Source: Wukongibacter sp050859025 (lineage in GTDB: Bacteria > Bacillota > Clostridia > Peptostreptococcales > Caminicellaceae). Taken from it: a DNA stretch of 64,000 bases. A model generated the notes under the pieces. That model was not told where the DNA came from. It did no database searches and worked only from the letters and a program-made list of their open reading frames with translations. Both the position numbers and the translations under genes were made by a program. Numbering within the stretch: the stretch's first letter is position 1; each line of letters starts with the position of its first letter. Below are positions 1 through 11,400 of this stretch, in pieces. Where the stretch lies: positions 372,001 to 436,000 of the forward strand of contig NZ_CP138200.1 in NCBI RefSeq assembly GCF_050859025.1, written 5' to 3'.

Positions 1-351
1 CTAGCCCAAGCAGCTGCATATGTGGCTGTTTCGCCTAAAAGCAATGGAAGTTATGTAGGAATAGATAGAGCGATAAGTGACATTGAAAATAGGAAAATTG
101 GTCAGGTACCTCTACACTTAAGGGATGGGCATTATAAAGGGGCAAAAAAATTAAAGCATGGATTAGGATACGTTTATCCCCATGATTATCCAAATAATTA
201 TGTTGTTCAGCAATATCTTCCCGATGAATTAGTAGGAACTACATATTATGAACTAAGTGATAATGGGCAGGAGAAGAAAATAAAGGAAATGATGAAAAGA
301 TTGAAGGGTTTATCTCATAATAAAGCAAAGCCCATGTCAAATAAGAAATAA
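1..351 (+). CDS. rarA: RarA/MgsA AAA+ ATPase, C-terminal fragment (runs in from the left edge)
   Basis: The reading frame is open from base 1 and continues leftwards, so this is the tail of a longer gene; the GTG at 22 is internal. The visible part matches the C-terminal tetramerisation region of replication-associated recombination protein A: the SPKSN stretch, the VPLHLRD motif, then YPHDYP and QQYLPDEL, and a basic tail. RarA acts at stalled replication forks. The Walker motifs lie outside the window. A rho-independent terminator follows, so transcription probably ends here. The family call is confident because the C-terminal motifs are distinctive. Confidence 0.88.
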   Translation, partial: LAQAAAYVAVSPKSNGSYVGIDRAISDIENRKIGQVPLHLRDGHYKGAKKLKHGLGYVYPHDYPNNYVVQQYLPDELVGTTYYELSDNGQEKKIKEMMKRLKGLSHNKAKPMSNKK

Positions 352-366
352 GAAGGTCATGAAGCT

Positions 367-415
367 AAAGGATGATTTCTGTATTTTACAGAAGTCATCC
401 TTATTAATTTTTTTA
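367..415 (+). terminator. Intrinsic terminator after rarA
   Basis: An AAGGATGA/TCATCCTT stem (368-402) with an inner CTGT/ACAG extension is followed by a T-rich run. The rest of the 352-784 gap is AT-rich and holds no recognisable gene. Confidence 0.75.
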
Positions 416-784
416 TAATGATAATATAAATATAAAGTTAGCAAGATTCTTATTGAAAAAATTACATAATATTGCTATAATTTTTTATAGATGGTATAAA
501 AAGTAAATATAAATTAATATTGGAACTAGATATTATTTACCGAAGAAGATAATTGAATTTGTGATTAAAGAGAAGGTCATATTAAATAATTTAAATTTAT
601 AAAAGCAAGTATTGATATGCAACATTAAGATTTATTTTGCATATATTTTCTTGGAATAAACATGAATATATAATCATATGTTCATTGATTCAATTGGTAT
701 TAGGAGTTTAGATATTAATTATATAGAGATTTCAAATATTCTTAGTCAAAATTTTAAACAAATCAAATTTAGGGGGCCTTTGTA

Positions 785-2056
785 ATGAAAAAAGAATCTT
801 ATTTTAAATCATTTCACGAAGACAAATCTGACTGGAAACGAAAAGGACTTATACCATTAAGCTTTAATTCATTATTAAAAATTATACCTATTCTAATTAT
901 ATGTATATCTTTTTCAGCCTGTAATACTGTGGAAGAGATCTCAAGTGAGGTCATGAAGCCCGTTAGTATCTTAAAGGTGAAAGAGGAGAAAAAACCGATT
1001 ACTCTTAAATATACTGGAATAGTAAATTCTGATGAAATGAAAAAGGTAGGATTTAAAACCTCGGGTAAGATTTTTGCTATACCTGTTGAAAAAGGACAAA
1101 GGGTTGAAAAGGATGATATCTTAGCAAAGCTGGATTCAAAGGATATGGAGTATTCTGCTAGAGCAGCTAAGGCTAAGATGGACGCAGCCCTTGAACAATA
1201 TAATAAAGTGAAGAATGGTTCTCAACAGGAGGATATCAATTATGCAAACCTTGAAGTGAAGAAAGCAGAGGATTCATATAAGTATGCTCTAGATAACTAT
1301 AACAAAATAATGGAGTTGTATGACAAAGGTGCTGTTACAAAGGATGATAGGGATAGGGCTAAGTTAAATCTTGATGTTAGTGAGGCCACACTCAATCAGG
1401 CAAAGGAAAAATATAGAAAGATAAAAGAAGGGGCACGACAGGAAGATAAAAATGCACTTGAAAGGCAATATGAAGAAGCGAAGATAGATTATGAATATAA
1501 ACAAAGTCTACTAGATGATATGACTATAAAGGCAGAAATGGAAGGATATATTGCAGAAATTTTATACGAAGAGGGAGAAATAGTTAGTGCTGGTTATCCC
1601 GTAATTGTTATTCAAAAACAAGAAAATATTGTTAACGTTGGTCTATCAAGTAAGGACGTTGAAAAGATAGAAATAGGTGATGAGGTTAAAATAAATGGAG
1701 ATAGTAAGGATGTAATTGGTCAGATAGAAAATATATCTAGAATACCTGATCGTCAATCAAGGACATATAATGTAGAGATATCTTTAGGTAGAGAGATATT
1801 TCATATAGGTGATATTGTCGAGGCTGAATTCATATTAGGATATGAAAATGGTATTTGGATTCCAGTTACAGCAGTGCTTCCAAAGGATGGAGACCATGTT
1901 TTTGTTATTGAAGATGGTGTAGCTAAAAGAAAGAATATAGAGATAGTAGGCTTAATAGGCAGCCGAGTGCAAATAAAGGGCTTAAAGCAAGGTGAAAATC
2001 TAGTTATCAGAGGGATGAATAATCTTATTGAAGGAGATAGAGCCAACATAAATTAA
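785..2056 (+). CDS. RND efflux membrane-fusion (adaptor) lipoprotein
   Basis: This 423-residue protein is the adaptor that links an RND pump to the outside. A hydrophobic segment at about residues 30-45 ends in a lipobox-like FSAC, so Cys46 is a likely lipidation site; the charged stretch before it is unusually long. Two lipoyl-like halves (around GKIFAIPVEKGQRV and EGYIAEILYEEGEIV) flank a long charged helical hairpin at about residues 115-245, followed by beta-barrel and membrane-proximal domains. The start has an AGGGGG ribosome site 8 bases upstream. The pump gene follows after 19 bases, so the two form an operon. The substrate is unknown; the thiazole-type NRPS product encoded downstream is a possible cargo by position only. 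Confidence 0.85.
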   Translation: MKKESYFKSFHEDKSDWKRKGLIPLSFNSLLKIIPILIICISFSACNTVEEISSEVMKPVSILKVKEEKKPITLKYTGIVNSDEMKKVGFKTSGKIFAIPVEKGQRVEKDDILAKLDSKDMEYSARAAKAKMDAALEQYNKVKNGSQQEDINYANLEVKKAEDSYKYALDNYNKIMELYDKGAVTKDDRDRAKLNLDVSEATLNQAKEKYRKIKEGARQEDKNALERQYEEAKIDYEYKQSLLDDMTIKAEMEGYIAEILYEEGEIVSAGYPVIVIQKQENIVNVGLSSKDVEKIEIGDEVKINGDSKDVIGQIENISRIPDRQSRTYNVEISLGREIFHIGDIVEAEFILGYENGIWIPVTAVLPKDGDHVFVIEDGVAKRKNIEIVGLIGSRVQIKGLKQGENLVIRGMNNLIEGDRANIN

Positions 2057-2075
2057 GTAAACGGGGGTAAAAGAT

Positions 2076-5000
2076 ATGACTAAGGGGCCTATTTATGCAT
2101 GTATAAAAGAAAGGAAAGTAACACTTTTTGTGGTGATGTTTTTAATGATTTTTGGTATACTGAATTATTTTATTATTCCTAAACAAGAGGCTCCTGATGT
2201 AAGTGCTCCAATAGCAATAATTACAGTAGTATATCCTGGAGCCTCCTCTGAAAATGTAGAAAAATTAGTAACTAGAAAAATTGAGGATGAATTGGTGTCT
2301 ATAAAGGGTTATGAAAGTACTGAATCTGACTCAAGAAATAGTTTTGCTGCTGTTAAATTAAGATTGAGACATGGAACGAATCTTGAAGAGGCTTGGATAG
2401 ATTTAAGGCAGAAGATGGAAGATCTACAGGATGAGCTTCCAGAAGAATGCTGGAAAATAGATATAAAAGATCAATTGATGGATACTGCCGGAATTATCTT
2501 TAGTATTTCATCACAAGAAGGGTCCTATAAAGAGCTTGAGAATTACGCTAAGAACATTAAAAACAATCTAATTGGAATAGATGGGGTAGAGAAAATAGAT
2601 GTATTAGGAGAACAAGATGAAATTGTAAAAGTAGAAGTTGATATAAAAAAACTGAATTATTTTGAATTATCCTTTGAAGACATTGCAAAGATAATTAGGA
2701 TTCAAAATGCTGAATTACCCTTAGGAAAGATTGAAAATGATGAAGAGAAAATAACAATTAGGACCTCTGCGGCATATTCCTCAACGGAAGAATTAGAAAA
2801 TACAATAATTACTGTATCTAATGAAGATGGATCTACGGTACGTTTAAAGGATATAGCCAGCATATATACTGATTATGATGAAAACTATAAAGTTAAGCAT
2901 ATGGATAATAATTCAATATTGCTTGCTCTGTACTTCAAAGAGGGCAAGAATATTGTTTCTGTAGGCAAGGTCATAGAGTCAGAGATTGGCGAGCTTATTT
3001 CTGAGCTGCCACAGAATGTTTACTTTGATAGGATATTATATCAACCCGATGACATTAGAAATAGGGTTAATAATTTTATAGTAAGTCTGATAACAGGAGT
3101 GATATTTGTAATTGCAGTTATATTTTTAGGTATGGGAATTAGAAATGCCATTATAGTTTCCACTGTAATTCCACTGTCTATACTTATGACCTTTAGTGCT
3201 ATGAAGTTCTTTGATATAAAAATACACCAAGTATCTATTACTGCCCTAATTATTGCACTGGGAATGCTGGTTGACAATGCAATTGTTATAAGCGATGCAA
3301 TACAAGAGAGAATAGATAAGGGACAGCAAAAAATGGGTGCTTGTGTTGAAGGGGTTAAGGAAGTAGCAGTACCTGTTTTGACATCTACCTTAACAACTGT
3401 AGGAGCCTTTATTCCCTTATTGTTTATTCAATCTATTGTAGGCGAATACATAAGGAGCATTCCACAAATAGTTATTATATCATTACTAAGCTCTTATGTG
3501 ATAGGAATATTTGTTACACCTACAATGGCCTATATGTTTTTTAAGAAAAGCTCAAATCATAAGGGGACTTCATCGAGAATAAGAGGGATATTTGACAATT
3601 GGCTGCAAATGGCAATGAGGAGAAAGAAGGTAACACTTGTTATGGCAATTTTCATTTTTGCCTTTAGTATATCCTTTGTAAAGTTAATTGGATTACAATT
3701 CTTCCCGAAGGCCGATAAGAACATTATATACATAGATGTGGAAACCGAGAAGAAAAATGATCTTTCAGAAACTGAAAATATTGCCTGTAATATATCTGAC
3801 ATTTTAAATGGAGAAAAGGAGGTTTTATCTTACACTTATGTTACTGGATACAGTCTTCCAAAATTTTATGATACAATGGCTGTTTACACAGAGTCCAATC
3901 ATTTTTCTCAATTTATGATTAGACTAGGTATTGCAGAAGCAGGAAGATTTAAGACAAATACTCAGTTTGTAGATCATTTACAGTCGGTTTTTGATACAAA
4001 GCTTGTAGGTGCAAAGGCAACAGTTAAGGAATTGGAACAGGGCGAGCCTATAGGTATGCCTATTAATATCAGAATAATGAGTGATGATGCAAAGAGTCTA
4101 GTAAGGGTATCTGATGGTATTGCAAATATCCTAAGAGATATACCGGGAACTGTCAATATTACTGATGATATCATTGATAGAGCATATGAATACGATTTAA
4201 AAATTGATGTAAATAAGGCAAGTGTATTGGGAATATCAAAATATGATATACAAAAAGAAGTGGGCATAGCTTTACGTGGCAGAGAAGCTTCAATATTAAG
4301 AAAAAATGGAGAAGAGTATGGCATTGTAGTAAAGGGTGACATAAATTCAAAAGAAGAGTTAGAAAATTTTTACATTGAATCATCTATAACGGGAGAAAAA
4401 GTACCTTTAAAAGAGATTGCAAGCATCAATTTAAAGGCGGAGCTGCCTAATATAAAGAAATATGAACGTCGTATGTCTGCAAAGGTATCATGTGGAGTAA
4501 AGTCTCAATACAATCCAGTTGAAATAGAGGATGAGATAAAGGCTAGAATGAATAGCCTTGATCTAAATGGGGTTGACATAGTTTTTGACGGAGAAAAGAA
4601 GAATATAGACAAAAACTTTGGGGATGTTGGAATTAAGGCCGTTTTTGCTGTAATGGTAGTGTATGCTATACTACTCCTTCAGTTTAATTCCTATAAACAG
4701 CCTTTGATTATTTTACTTACTGTGCCTTTGGCAAGTATTGGATCAATATTGGGCCTTTGGGTATCTAGACAACCATTATCCTTTACAGGAATATTGGGAA
4801 TGGTAAGTCTTATGGGGATAGTTGTAAATAATGCTATTGTGTTAATAGACTATATAAATATAGAAAGAGTAAAAAACAAGCCTATAGAAATTGCCTGTAA
4901 GGAAGCAGTTGGCAGAAGATTTAGACCTATAATGCTTAGTACAACCACTACAGTAATTGGATTGATACCACTTTTACTTTCAGGTAGCGAATTGTTTAGA

Positions 5001-5114
5001 CCAATGGCTACGGCACTAATGAGTGGTTTGCTTGTATCCACAGTGTTGACCCTTGTAATTATTCCTGTTGTATATAGCATTGTTGAAAAAGACATACATA
5101 AGGTTTCAAGCTAA
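2076..5114 (+). CDS. RND family efflux pump (AcrB/HAE1-like)
   Basis: This 1012-residue protein has the RND layout of two repeated halves: an N-terminal membrane helix, a large extracytoplasmic porter domain, then a bundle of about five helices, repeated once. The family motifs are visible: VYPGASSENVE near the N-terminus, GMLVDNAIVISDAI in helix 4 and GIVVNNAIVLIDYI in the second half. In AcrB the helix-4 proton relay is Asp-Asp (407/408); here it reads Asp-Asn, so only the first acid is kept. It is slightly shorter than AcrB. It is translationally close to the adaptor gene upstream. The cargo is not revealed by sequence; export of the neighbouring NRPS product is an inference. Confidence 0.9.
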   Translation: MTKGPIYACIKERKVTLFVVMFLMIFGILNYFIIPKQEAPDVSAPIAIITVVYPGASSENVEKLVTRKIEDELVSIKGYESTESDSRNSFAAVKLRLRHGTNLEEAWIDLRQKMEDLQDELPEECWKIDIKDQLMDTAGIIFSISSQEGSYKELENYAKNIKNNLIGIDGVEKIDVLGEQDEIVKVEVDIKKLNYFELSFEDIAKIIRIQNAELPLGKIENDEEKITIRTSAAYSSTEELENTIITVSNEDGSTVRLKDIASIYTDYDENYKVKHMDNNSILLALYFKEGKNIVSVGKVIESEIGELISELPQNVYFDRILYQPDDIRNRVNNFIVSLITGVIFVIAVIFLGMGIRNAIIVSTVIPLSILMTFSAMKFFDIKIHQVSITALIIALGMLVDNAIVISDAIQERIDKGQQKMGACVEGVKEVAVPVLTSTLTTVGAFIPLLFIQSIVGEYIRSIPQIVIISLLSSYVIGIFVTPTMAYMFFKKSSNHKGTSSRIRGIFDNWLQMAMRRKKVTLVMAIFIFAFSISFVKLIGLQFFPKADKNIIYIDVETEKKNDLSETENIACNISDILNGEKEVLSYTYVTGYSLPKFYDTMAVYTESNHFSQFMIRLGIAEAGRFKTNTQFVDHLQSVFDTKLVGAKATVKELEQGEPIGMPINIRIMSDDAKSLVRVSDGIANILRDIPGTVNITDDIIDRAYEYDLKIDVNKASVLGISKYDIQKEVGIALRGREASILRKNGEEYGIVVKGDINSKEELENFYIESSITGEKVPLKEIASINLKAELPNIKKYERRMSAKVSCGVKSQYNPVEIEDEIKARMNSLDLNGVDIVFDGEKKNIDKNFGDVGIKAVFAVMVVYAILLLQFNSYKQPLIILLTVPLASIGSILGLWVSRQPLSFTGILGMVSLMGIVVNNAIVLIDYINIERVKNKPIEIACKEAVGRRFRPIMLSTTTTVIGLIPLLLSGSELFRPMATALMSGLLVSTVLTLVIIPVVYSIVEKDIHKVSS

Positions 5115-5118
5115 TTTA

Positions 5119-5210
5119 ACTCGCCTAGCTGGTTAATCATATATTGGTATTTTGTAACATCATAGTTACACGCTGAAGAAACTAGCTAGGCAGGTTAGTT
5201 TAGCATAGAA
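5119..5210. repeat. Imperfect palindrome after the RND operon, related to one at about 28.3 kb
   Basis: CCTAGCTGGTT near 5126 and AACTAGCTAGG near 5185 form the arms of a large hairpin. A related half-site (TGCCTAGCCAGTT) lies at about 28307-28320. It could be a terminator or a small dispersed palindrome. The rest of the 5115-5496 gap holds one copy of a second repeat (5386-5432) and no gene. Confidence 0.35.
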
Positions 5211-5385
5211 GTTTAATAGATTAAAAGGGGTATAGAGTAACAATTATTGTTAAAAAAATAACAAATTTATCATATTCATTGATACTGTCTTATTTCAAGT
5301 TAATAGCTAATTGTGTGTCTATTACTTGTACTGAGATGAGGAGAAATCAATGTTTATATAAATTAACTTCTTGTGCTAGTAAATT

Positions 5386-5432
5386 ACTATAGAGATTTAA
5401 GTAGGACTATTAATTTGTACATATCAAAACCT
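5386..5432. repeat. Half copy of a dispersed ACTATAGGGATT-type palindrome
   Basis: The segment resembles the left arm of the fuller palindromes at 19894-19962 and 29709-29813: ACTATAG-GATTTAAGTA followed by AATTTGTACATAT. A right-arm-like stretch (ATATAAATTAACTTCTT) lies just upstream at about 5356. It sits in the NRPS promoter region. Confidence 0.4.
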
Positions 5433-5496
5433 TATGATAGCTAGAATTAGCACAACGGGTTAAACTAATAATTTTTTTCTAAAAGGGGGATAACAA

Positions 5497-8400
5497 ATGA
5501 AAAAAAGTCTAACATTAGTTGACATGATTAGTCATGTAAAAGATTGTGAGGAAAAAGGGATTATACACATATCTCGAGATGATGATGAAAAATTTGTTTC
5601 ATATTCTGAGTTGTATGATAAGTCACTAAGAGTACTTTATTTTCTTGAAAAAAAAGGTTTAAAAGAAAAAGATGAGCTAGTATTTCAGATTGAGAATAAT
5701 GAGAATTTTATTTATGTCTTTTGGGCGTGCATTTTAGGGGGTATAGTTCCTGTGCCTCTTTCTATAGGAAATAATAAGGAACATAGGCTTAAAGTCTTTA
5801 GAGTATGGCAGAGGTTAAACAATCCACATTTGATAACGGATAACAAAGAAATAGAAGGAACACTTAGAACACTTGAAGGTGAGAGCGAAAAGGATATTGA
5901 CATTTTTAAGGATATAGAGAGTAAGCTCATATTACTTGAAAATGTAAATGAATATGAGAAGCATGGAGCTATTTTTAAGCCGAGTCCTCAAGATATAGCC
6001 TTCATACAATTTTCATCGGGTTCAACATCTGAACCAAAAGGTGTAATTTTAACACATGAAAACCTTATTACTAATATAAATGCCATTACTATAGGAGCAA
6101 AAGTTTGTAGTGAGGATTCTACACTAGGCTGGATACCTCTGACCCATGATATGGGACTTATAGGCTTTCATTTGACTCCAATATTTTCTAAAATAAATCA
6201 ATATATTATGCCTACTGCACTTTTTATACGACGACCAGTCTTATGGCTGAAAAAAGCAAGTGAACATAGGATAAGCCTTCTTTCATCACCGAACTTTGGA
6301 TATAAGTTTTTCCTTAAAGCCTTTGGGGAAAAGCATGGTGAAAATTGGGATTTATCAAATGTACGATTAATATTTAATGGTGCGGAGCCAATAGATTCTA
6401 AGCTATGTAATGAATTTATGCAAAAGATGTCCCGTTATGGGCTTAGAAAGAACAGTATGTTCCCAGTTTACGGTATGGCAGAAGCAAGCCTTGCTGTTAC
6501 ATTTCCAAGGGTTAATGAAAGTATGAGAATATTAAATATTAATCGTGAGTCTCTTTCTATTAGTGAAAGTATAGAGATTCTTGATGAAAGCTGTAATAGT
6601 GGTGTAAGATTTGTTGATGTAGGATATAGTATCCTCGATTGTGAACTTATGTTATACGATGATGAAGATAACCCCCTTAAAGAAGGGAAGATAGGTTATA
6701 TAAAAATCAGAGGTAAAAATGTAACATCGGGATATTATAATAATGAGGAAGCAACTGGTAATCTAATAAACAAAGATGGATGGCTAAATACTGGGGATCT
6801 TGGTTTTATAAAGGATGGACGTCTATTTGTAACTGGAAGAGCAAAGGATATTATATTTGTAAATGGTCAGAATTTTTATCCACAGGATATTGAAAAAGTA
6901 TGTGGGGAAAATAGTAAATTTCAAATAGACGAAATAGCTGCATGCGGTGTTTTCAATAAGGCCACACAGAAGGAAGATATAAATATCTTTATAAGATATA
7001 AAGGTAATAAAAATGATTTTATATTGGAAGCCCTAAAATTGAAGGAAGATATAAATAGACAGATGGGATTGGAGATAAAAAATATTATCCCTGTAGGAAA
7101 ACTGTCTAAAACAACAAGTGGAAAAGTGCAGAGATACAAATTGGCACAAAACTATTCCAAGGGTTTATATGATTCCTTTTTAGAAGACTTTGCGAGATAT
7201 GAAATGGAAAATGAAAGCGAGCATAACGGTAAAACTAAGAATGATATAGAGGCTAAGGTTTTAAAAATATGGCATGATATATTTGAAAAAGAGACAATTG
7301 GAACCAACGACAGCTTTTTTCAGATAGGGGGGAATTCTCTTACCTTAGTTCAGCTCATTTCTAGGATAAAAAAGGACTTTGATGTTGAAATTAGTATGAA
7401 AGAGCTTACTAAGCTTGATACGGTTTCAAAAATTGCAGCTGAAATTCCTGAGATGAAAAATCGTAAAAAAGACACAATATATCCTATCATAACATCTCAG
7501 CCAGATAAAATGCATCTTCCATTTCCTCTGACAGATGTGCAGATGGCTTATGCTATTGGACGTGACAAGAACTTTGAAATTGGTGGAATATCAGCCCACT
7601 GCTATGTTGAATTAGAAACATACAAAGATATCAATAGATTAAATGATAGCTTTCAAAAAGTTATAGATAGACATGAGATGCTGCGTACTATTATACTTTC
7701 TGATGGTCAACAGAAGGTATTAGACTATATTCCTCAGTACAATATAGAAGTTGATGATTTAAGTCAAGAAGATCCGGAGATGATAAATAGTTTAATACTA
7801 AAAGAACGTGAGCGTATGTCCCATTTTGTATTTAAAACTGATGAATGGCCGTTGTTTGAAGTAAAGGCATTTAAGGTCTGTCAAAACAAATATCATCTAT
7901 TTGTGGGCTTCGATCTCCTTATAGCCGATGGAGCAAGTCTTCAGATTATACTAAAGGAATGGATAGATTTCTACAATAATCCTAATGCTGAGCTGTCTGA
8001 GATTGATATAAGCTTTAGAGACTATATTATAGCATATAAAGCATATAAAAACTCTGAAACATATAAAAGAGATAGGGAATACTGGATGAATAAGCTCGAT
8101 GATTTTCCATCGGCACCAGCACTGCCTCTCAAAAAACAGCCAGCGGATATTGCTAAGCCACATTTTAGTCGAAAAAGCCATATAGTAAAACAAGATGATT
8201 GGAGTAAGCTTCAGCAATATGCCCAGAAATATAATGTTACACCATCGGCATTATTATGTACAGCATATTCCCTTGTAATGGCATATTGGAGCAATCAGCC
8301 TGACTTTGCTTTGAATCTTACTGTATTTAATAGATATCCTTTCCATAAAGATGTGAATAAAGTGGTGGGCGACTTTACATCCTTGCTTTTATTAGACGTA

Positions 8401-11400
8401 AAAACAAGACAAGGAATATCTTTTTGGGATAATGCTAGATTGGTTCAAGATACACTTCTAGAGGCACTTGAGCATAGACATTTTGACGGTGTAGAGTTTA
8501 TAAGAGAGTATTCTCTTAGAAATGATTTAGGTACAAATAAGGCAGTGATGCCAATAGTATTTACGAGTATGTTATTCAATGGTGCCTATGGTCATGGAGA
8601 TTATTTGAAGGAGCTTGGAGAGCTGGTAGAAGCCATAAGTCAAACCTCTCAAGTATATGTAGATTGTCAGGTGACGGAAATAAACAAAGACTTGTCTCTA
8701 ACATGGGACTATGTTGAAGAGCTATTTGATGAAAATATTATTGATGCTATGTTTAAGCAATTTATTGATATATTGGAAAAGCTTAAAGATGGGATCAATG
8801 AATATACCCTTGAACCGCCAGCTGAGGATTTGCTTGCTGTTAAAGAATATAATGACACTTATGAAGCTATTGAGTATGATACCCTTCATGAATTATTTAT
8901 AGAGCAGGTATCTCGTACACCTCAAAATACCGCAGTAATTTTTGAAGATGAGAGTATAACCTATGAGAAGCTACATGAGAGGTCAAATCAGATTGCACAT
9001 TATCTTAATGAATGTGGAATAGATAGGAAGGATTTAATCGGTGTTATTGCTGAGCGTAGCATTGATACTATAGCCAATATTCTAGGGATATTGAAGTGTG
9101 GAGCTGCCTATGTACCTGTTGATCCTGAGTATCCAGAAAAGCGAAGGAAATATATACTTGAAAATAGCAATTGTAAGCTTCTATTAGACCCTAGGGTATA
9201 CAGTATAGAAAACCTTGAGAATTATCCAAGGGAATATGAAGAAGTTAAAAATAATCTTGAGGATATTGCCTATGTAATATATACCTCTGGAAGTACTGGA
9301 AGGCCTAAAGGTGTAGTAATAACCCATAGGGCTGCCTCCAATACCATAATTGATATAAATACAAAATTTCATGTAAATGAAAGGGATAGGATATTAGGAA
9401 TTTCATCCATGTGCTTTGACTTGTCGGTTTACGATATATTTGGGGCATTAAGTACTGGAGCATCATTAGTTCTTGTCCCTGACCAGAGGGATATAAAGAA
9501 CCTTGTGGATACTGTTAAGGAACAAAAAATCACGATATGGAATTCTGTTCCTGCAATAATGGATATTGCTGTAGAAACAATAGATACATTAAATAGCCGT
9601 GAATCAGAAATGATATCTGATGATGGAACTGATAAAGTATATTTCTGGTCACCTATTTTACATTGGCAGAAGCTTGAGGACAAGGTTTTTATCGGAAAAT
9701 ATGTATACAAAGATGTAGCAGCTAAGATTTTTCCTGCAATTTATTATTTAGCTCAGAAGGGGATTAGCAAAAAAGATATAATGGATAGGTTTAAGGATAT
9801 TGACTCCGAAAAGCTAGAGACACTGATTGATGAATTTATTAATAAGAAGATACTAACAAGCAGATTAATGACCCCTAATGAGGTATTTTCAACGCAAAGC
9901 AATTTATTTAAAAATCCTTATAGTGAAAGAATAATATATGATGAAGAGGCAGGAAAAGAATTTAAAAATGAACAGTTAAGGAGAAGTAAGAAATATGCAT
10001 ATGGAAAGAAAACTTTCCTAGCGTCTACTGTAAATCTACCTGCTTTTATTACAAAAAGAAAGACATATAGAAGCTTCGAAGAAAAAGAAAAGGTTTCTTT
10101 TGAAAGATTCTCCAATCTTCTTCAAGTATTTAAACAGAAGATAGATGATAATGAAATAAAATACTATTATCCATCGGCTGGAGGTCTTGCTTCTATTGAT
10201 ATATATATCTTTGTTAAGGAGAATAGGGTTGAAAATATGAGGGGAGGAATATATTATTACGACCCAGCTGACAATAGCATAAACTTAGTTACAAGGAAGA
10301 ACGCTATAACAGATAAATCCCATTACTTTACTAACAAGTCTATATTTAACTCATCAGCATTTTCGGTATTCTTCATCTACAATGCTGAAAGTAGTATGCC
10401 TAAATATGGACCATTAGGATATTTTCTTTCTGCGGTAGATACGGGAGTAATGGCAGGGCTTTTAGCTCAGACGGCGGAGTTATTTGATATAGGTACCTGC
10501 TCAATTGGAAATATGGATTTTGAAAAAATAAGTTCACACTTTAATCTTAATGAAAACCAAATACTTATACATACTGTGGAGCTTGGGTTAAAACCTATTA
10601 GTGAAAGAAGGGCAGATGATTTTATTTATGCTTCTGAAATGTGTGCGGTTTCATTAGAAGAAAATGCATGCAGAATTCAGCAAGATTATGATTTGAGCTA
10701 TGATACAGGAGAAAATACTACACTAAGACTTGTTATGTTAAGTGGTGATTGGATACCGATTGACTTGCCCGATAAGATAAAGGATATCTTTACTGAGGCA
10801 GAGGTTATTAGTCTTGGAGGGGCTACTGAAGCTTCAATTTGGTCAATTTATTACCCTATTGAAGGTATTAAGGAAGAGTGGAAAAGTATACCTTATGGAA
10901 TGCCTATGGCAAACCAGAAATTTTATGTGCTAAGCCATAACAACGAATTATGTCCTGTAGGTGTGCAGGGGGCACTACACATAAGCGGTGATGGTCTTGC
11001 ACAAGGGTATATGAATGATGAAGAGAAAACTAGAAATGCATTTATAAATCATTCTAGACTTGGAAAGCTATATAAAACTGGTGATTATGGAGTAATGCAT
11101 AAAGAAGGATATATAGAATTTTTAGGTAGAAAGGATCAGCAGGTTAAAATTAGAGGATACAGAATAGAGCTAGGAGAAATTGAAAGCCAGCTTATGAAGA
11201 TAGAAGGTATCTTAAATGCCATAGTAGTAGTACGTGAAGATAGAAATAAGAAGAAATATTTATGTGGATATTTAGTTTGTGATGACTATATAGTTATTGA
11301 TGAAATAAGAAATAAGCTTAATAAAGCTTTGCCTCAGTATATGATTCCTTCAACCTTTGTTAAGCTTGATGAGCTACCACTTACAGCAAATGGAAAGGTA

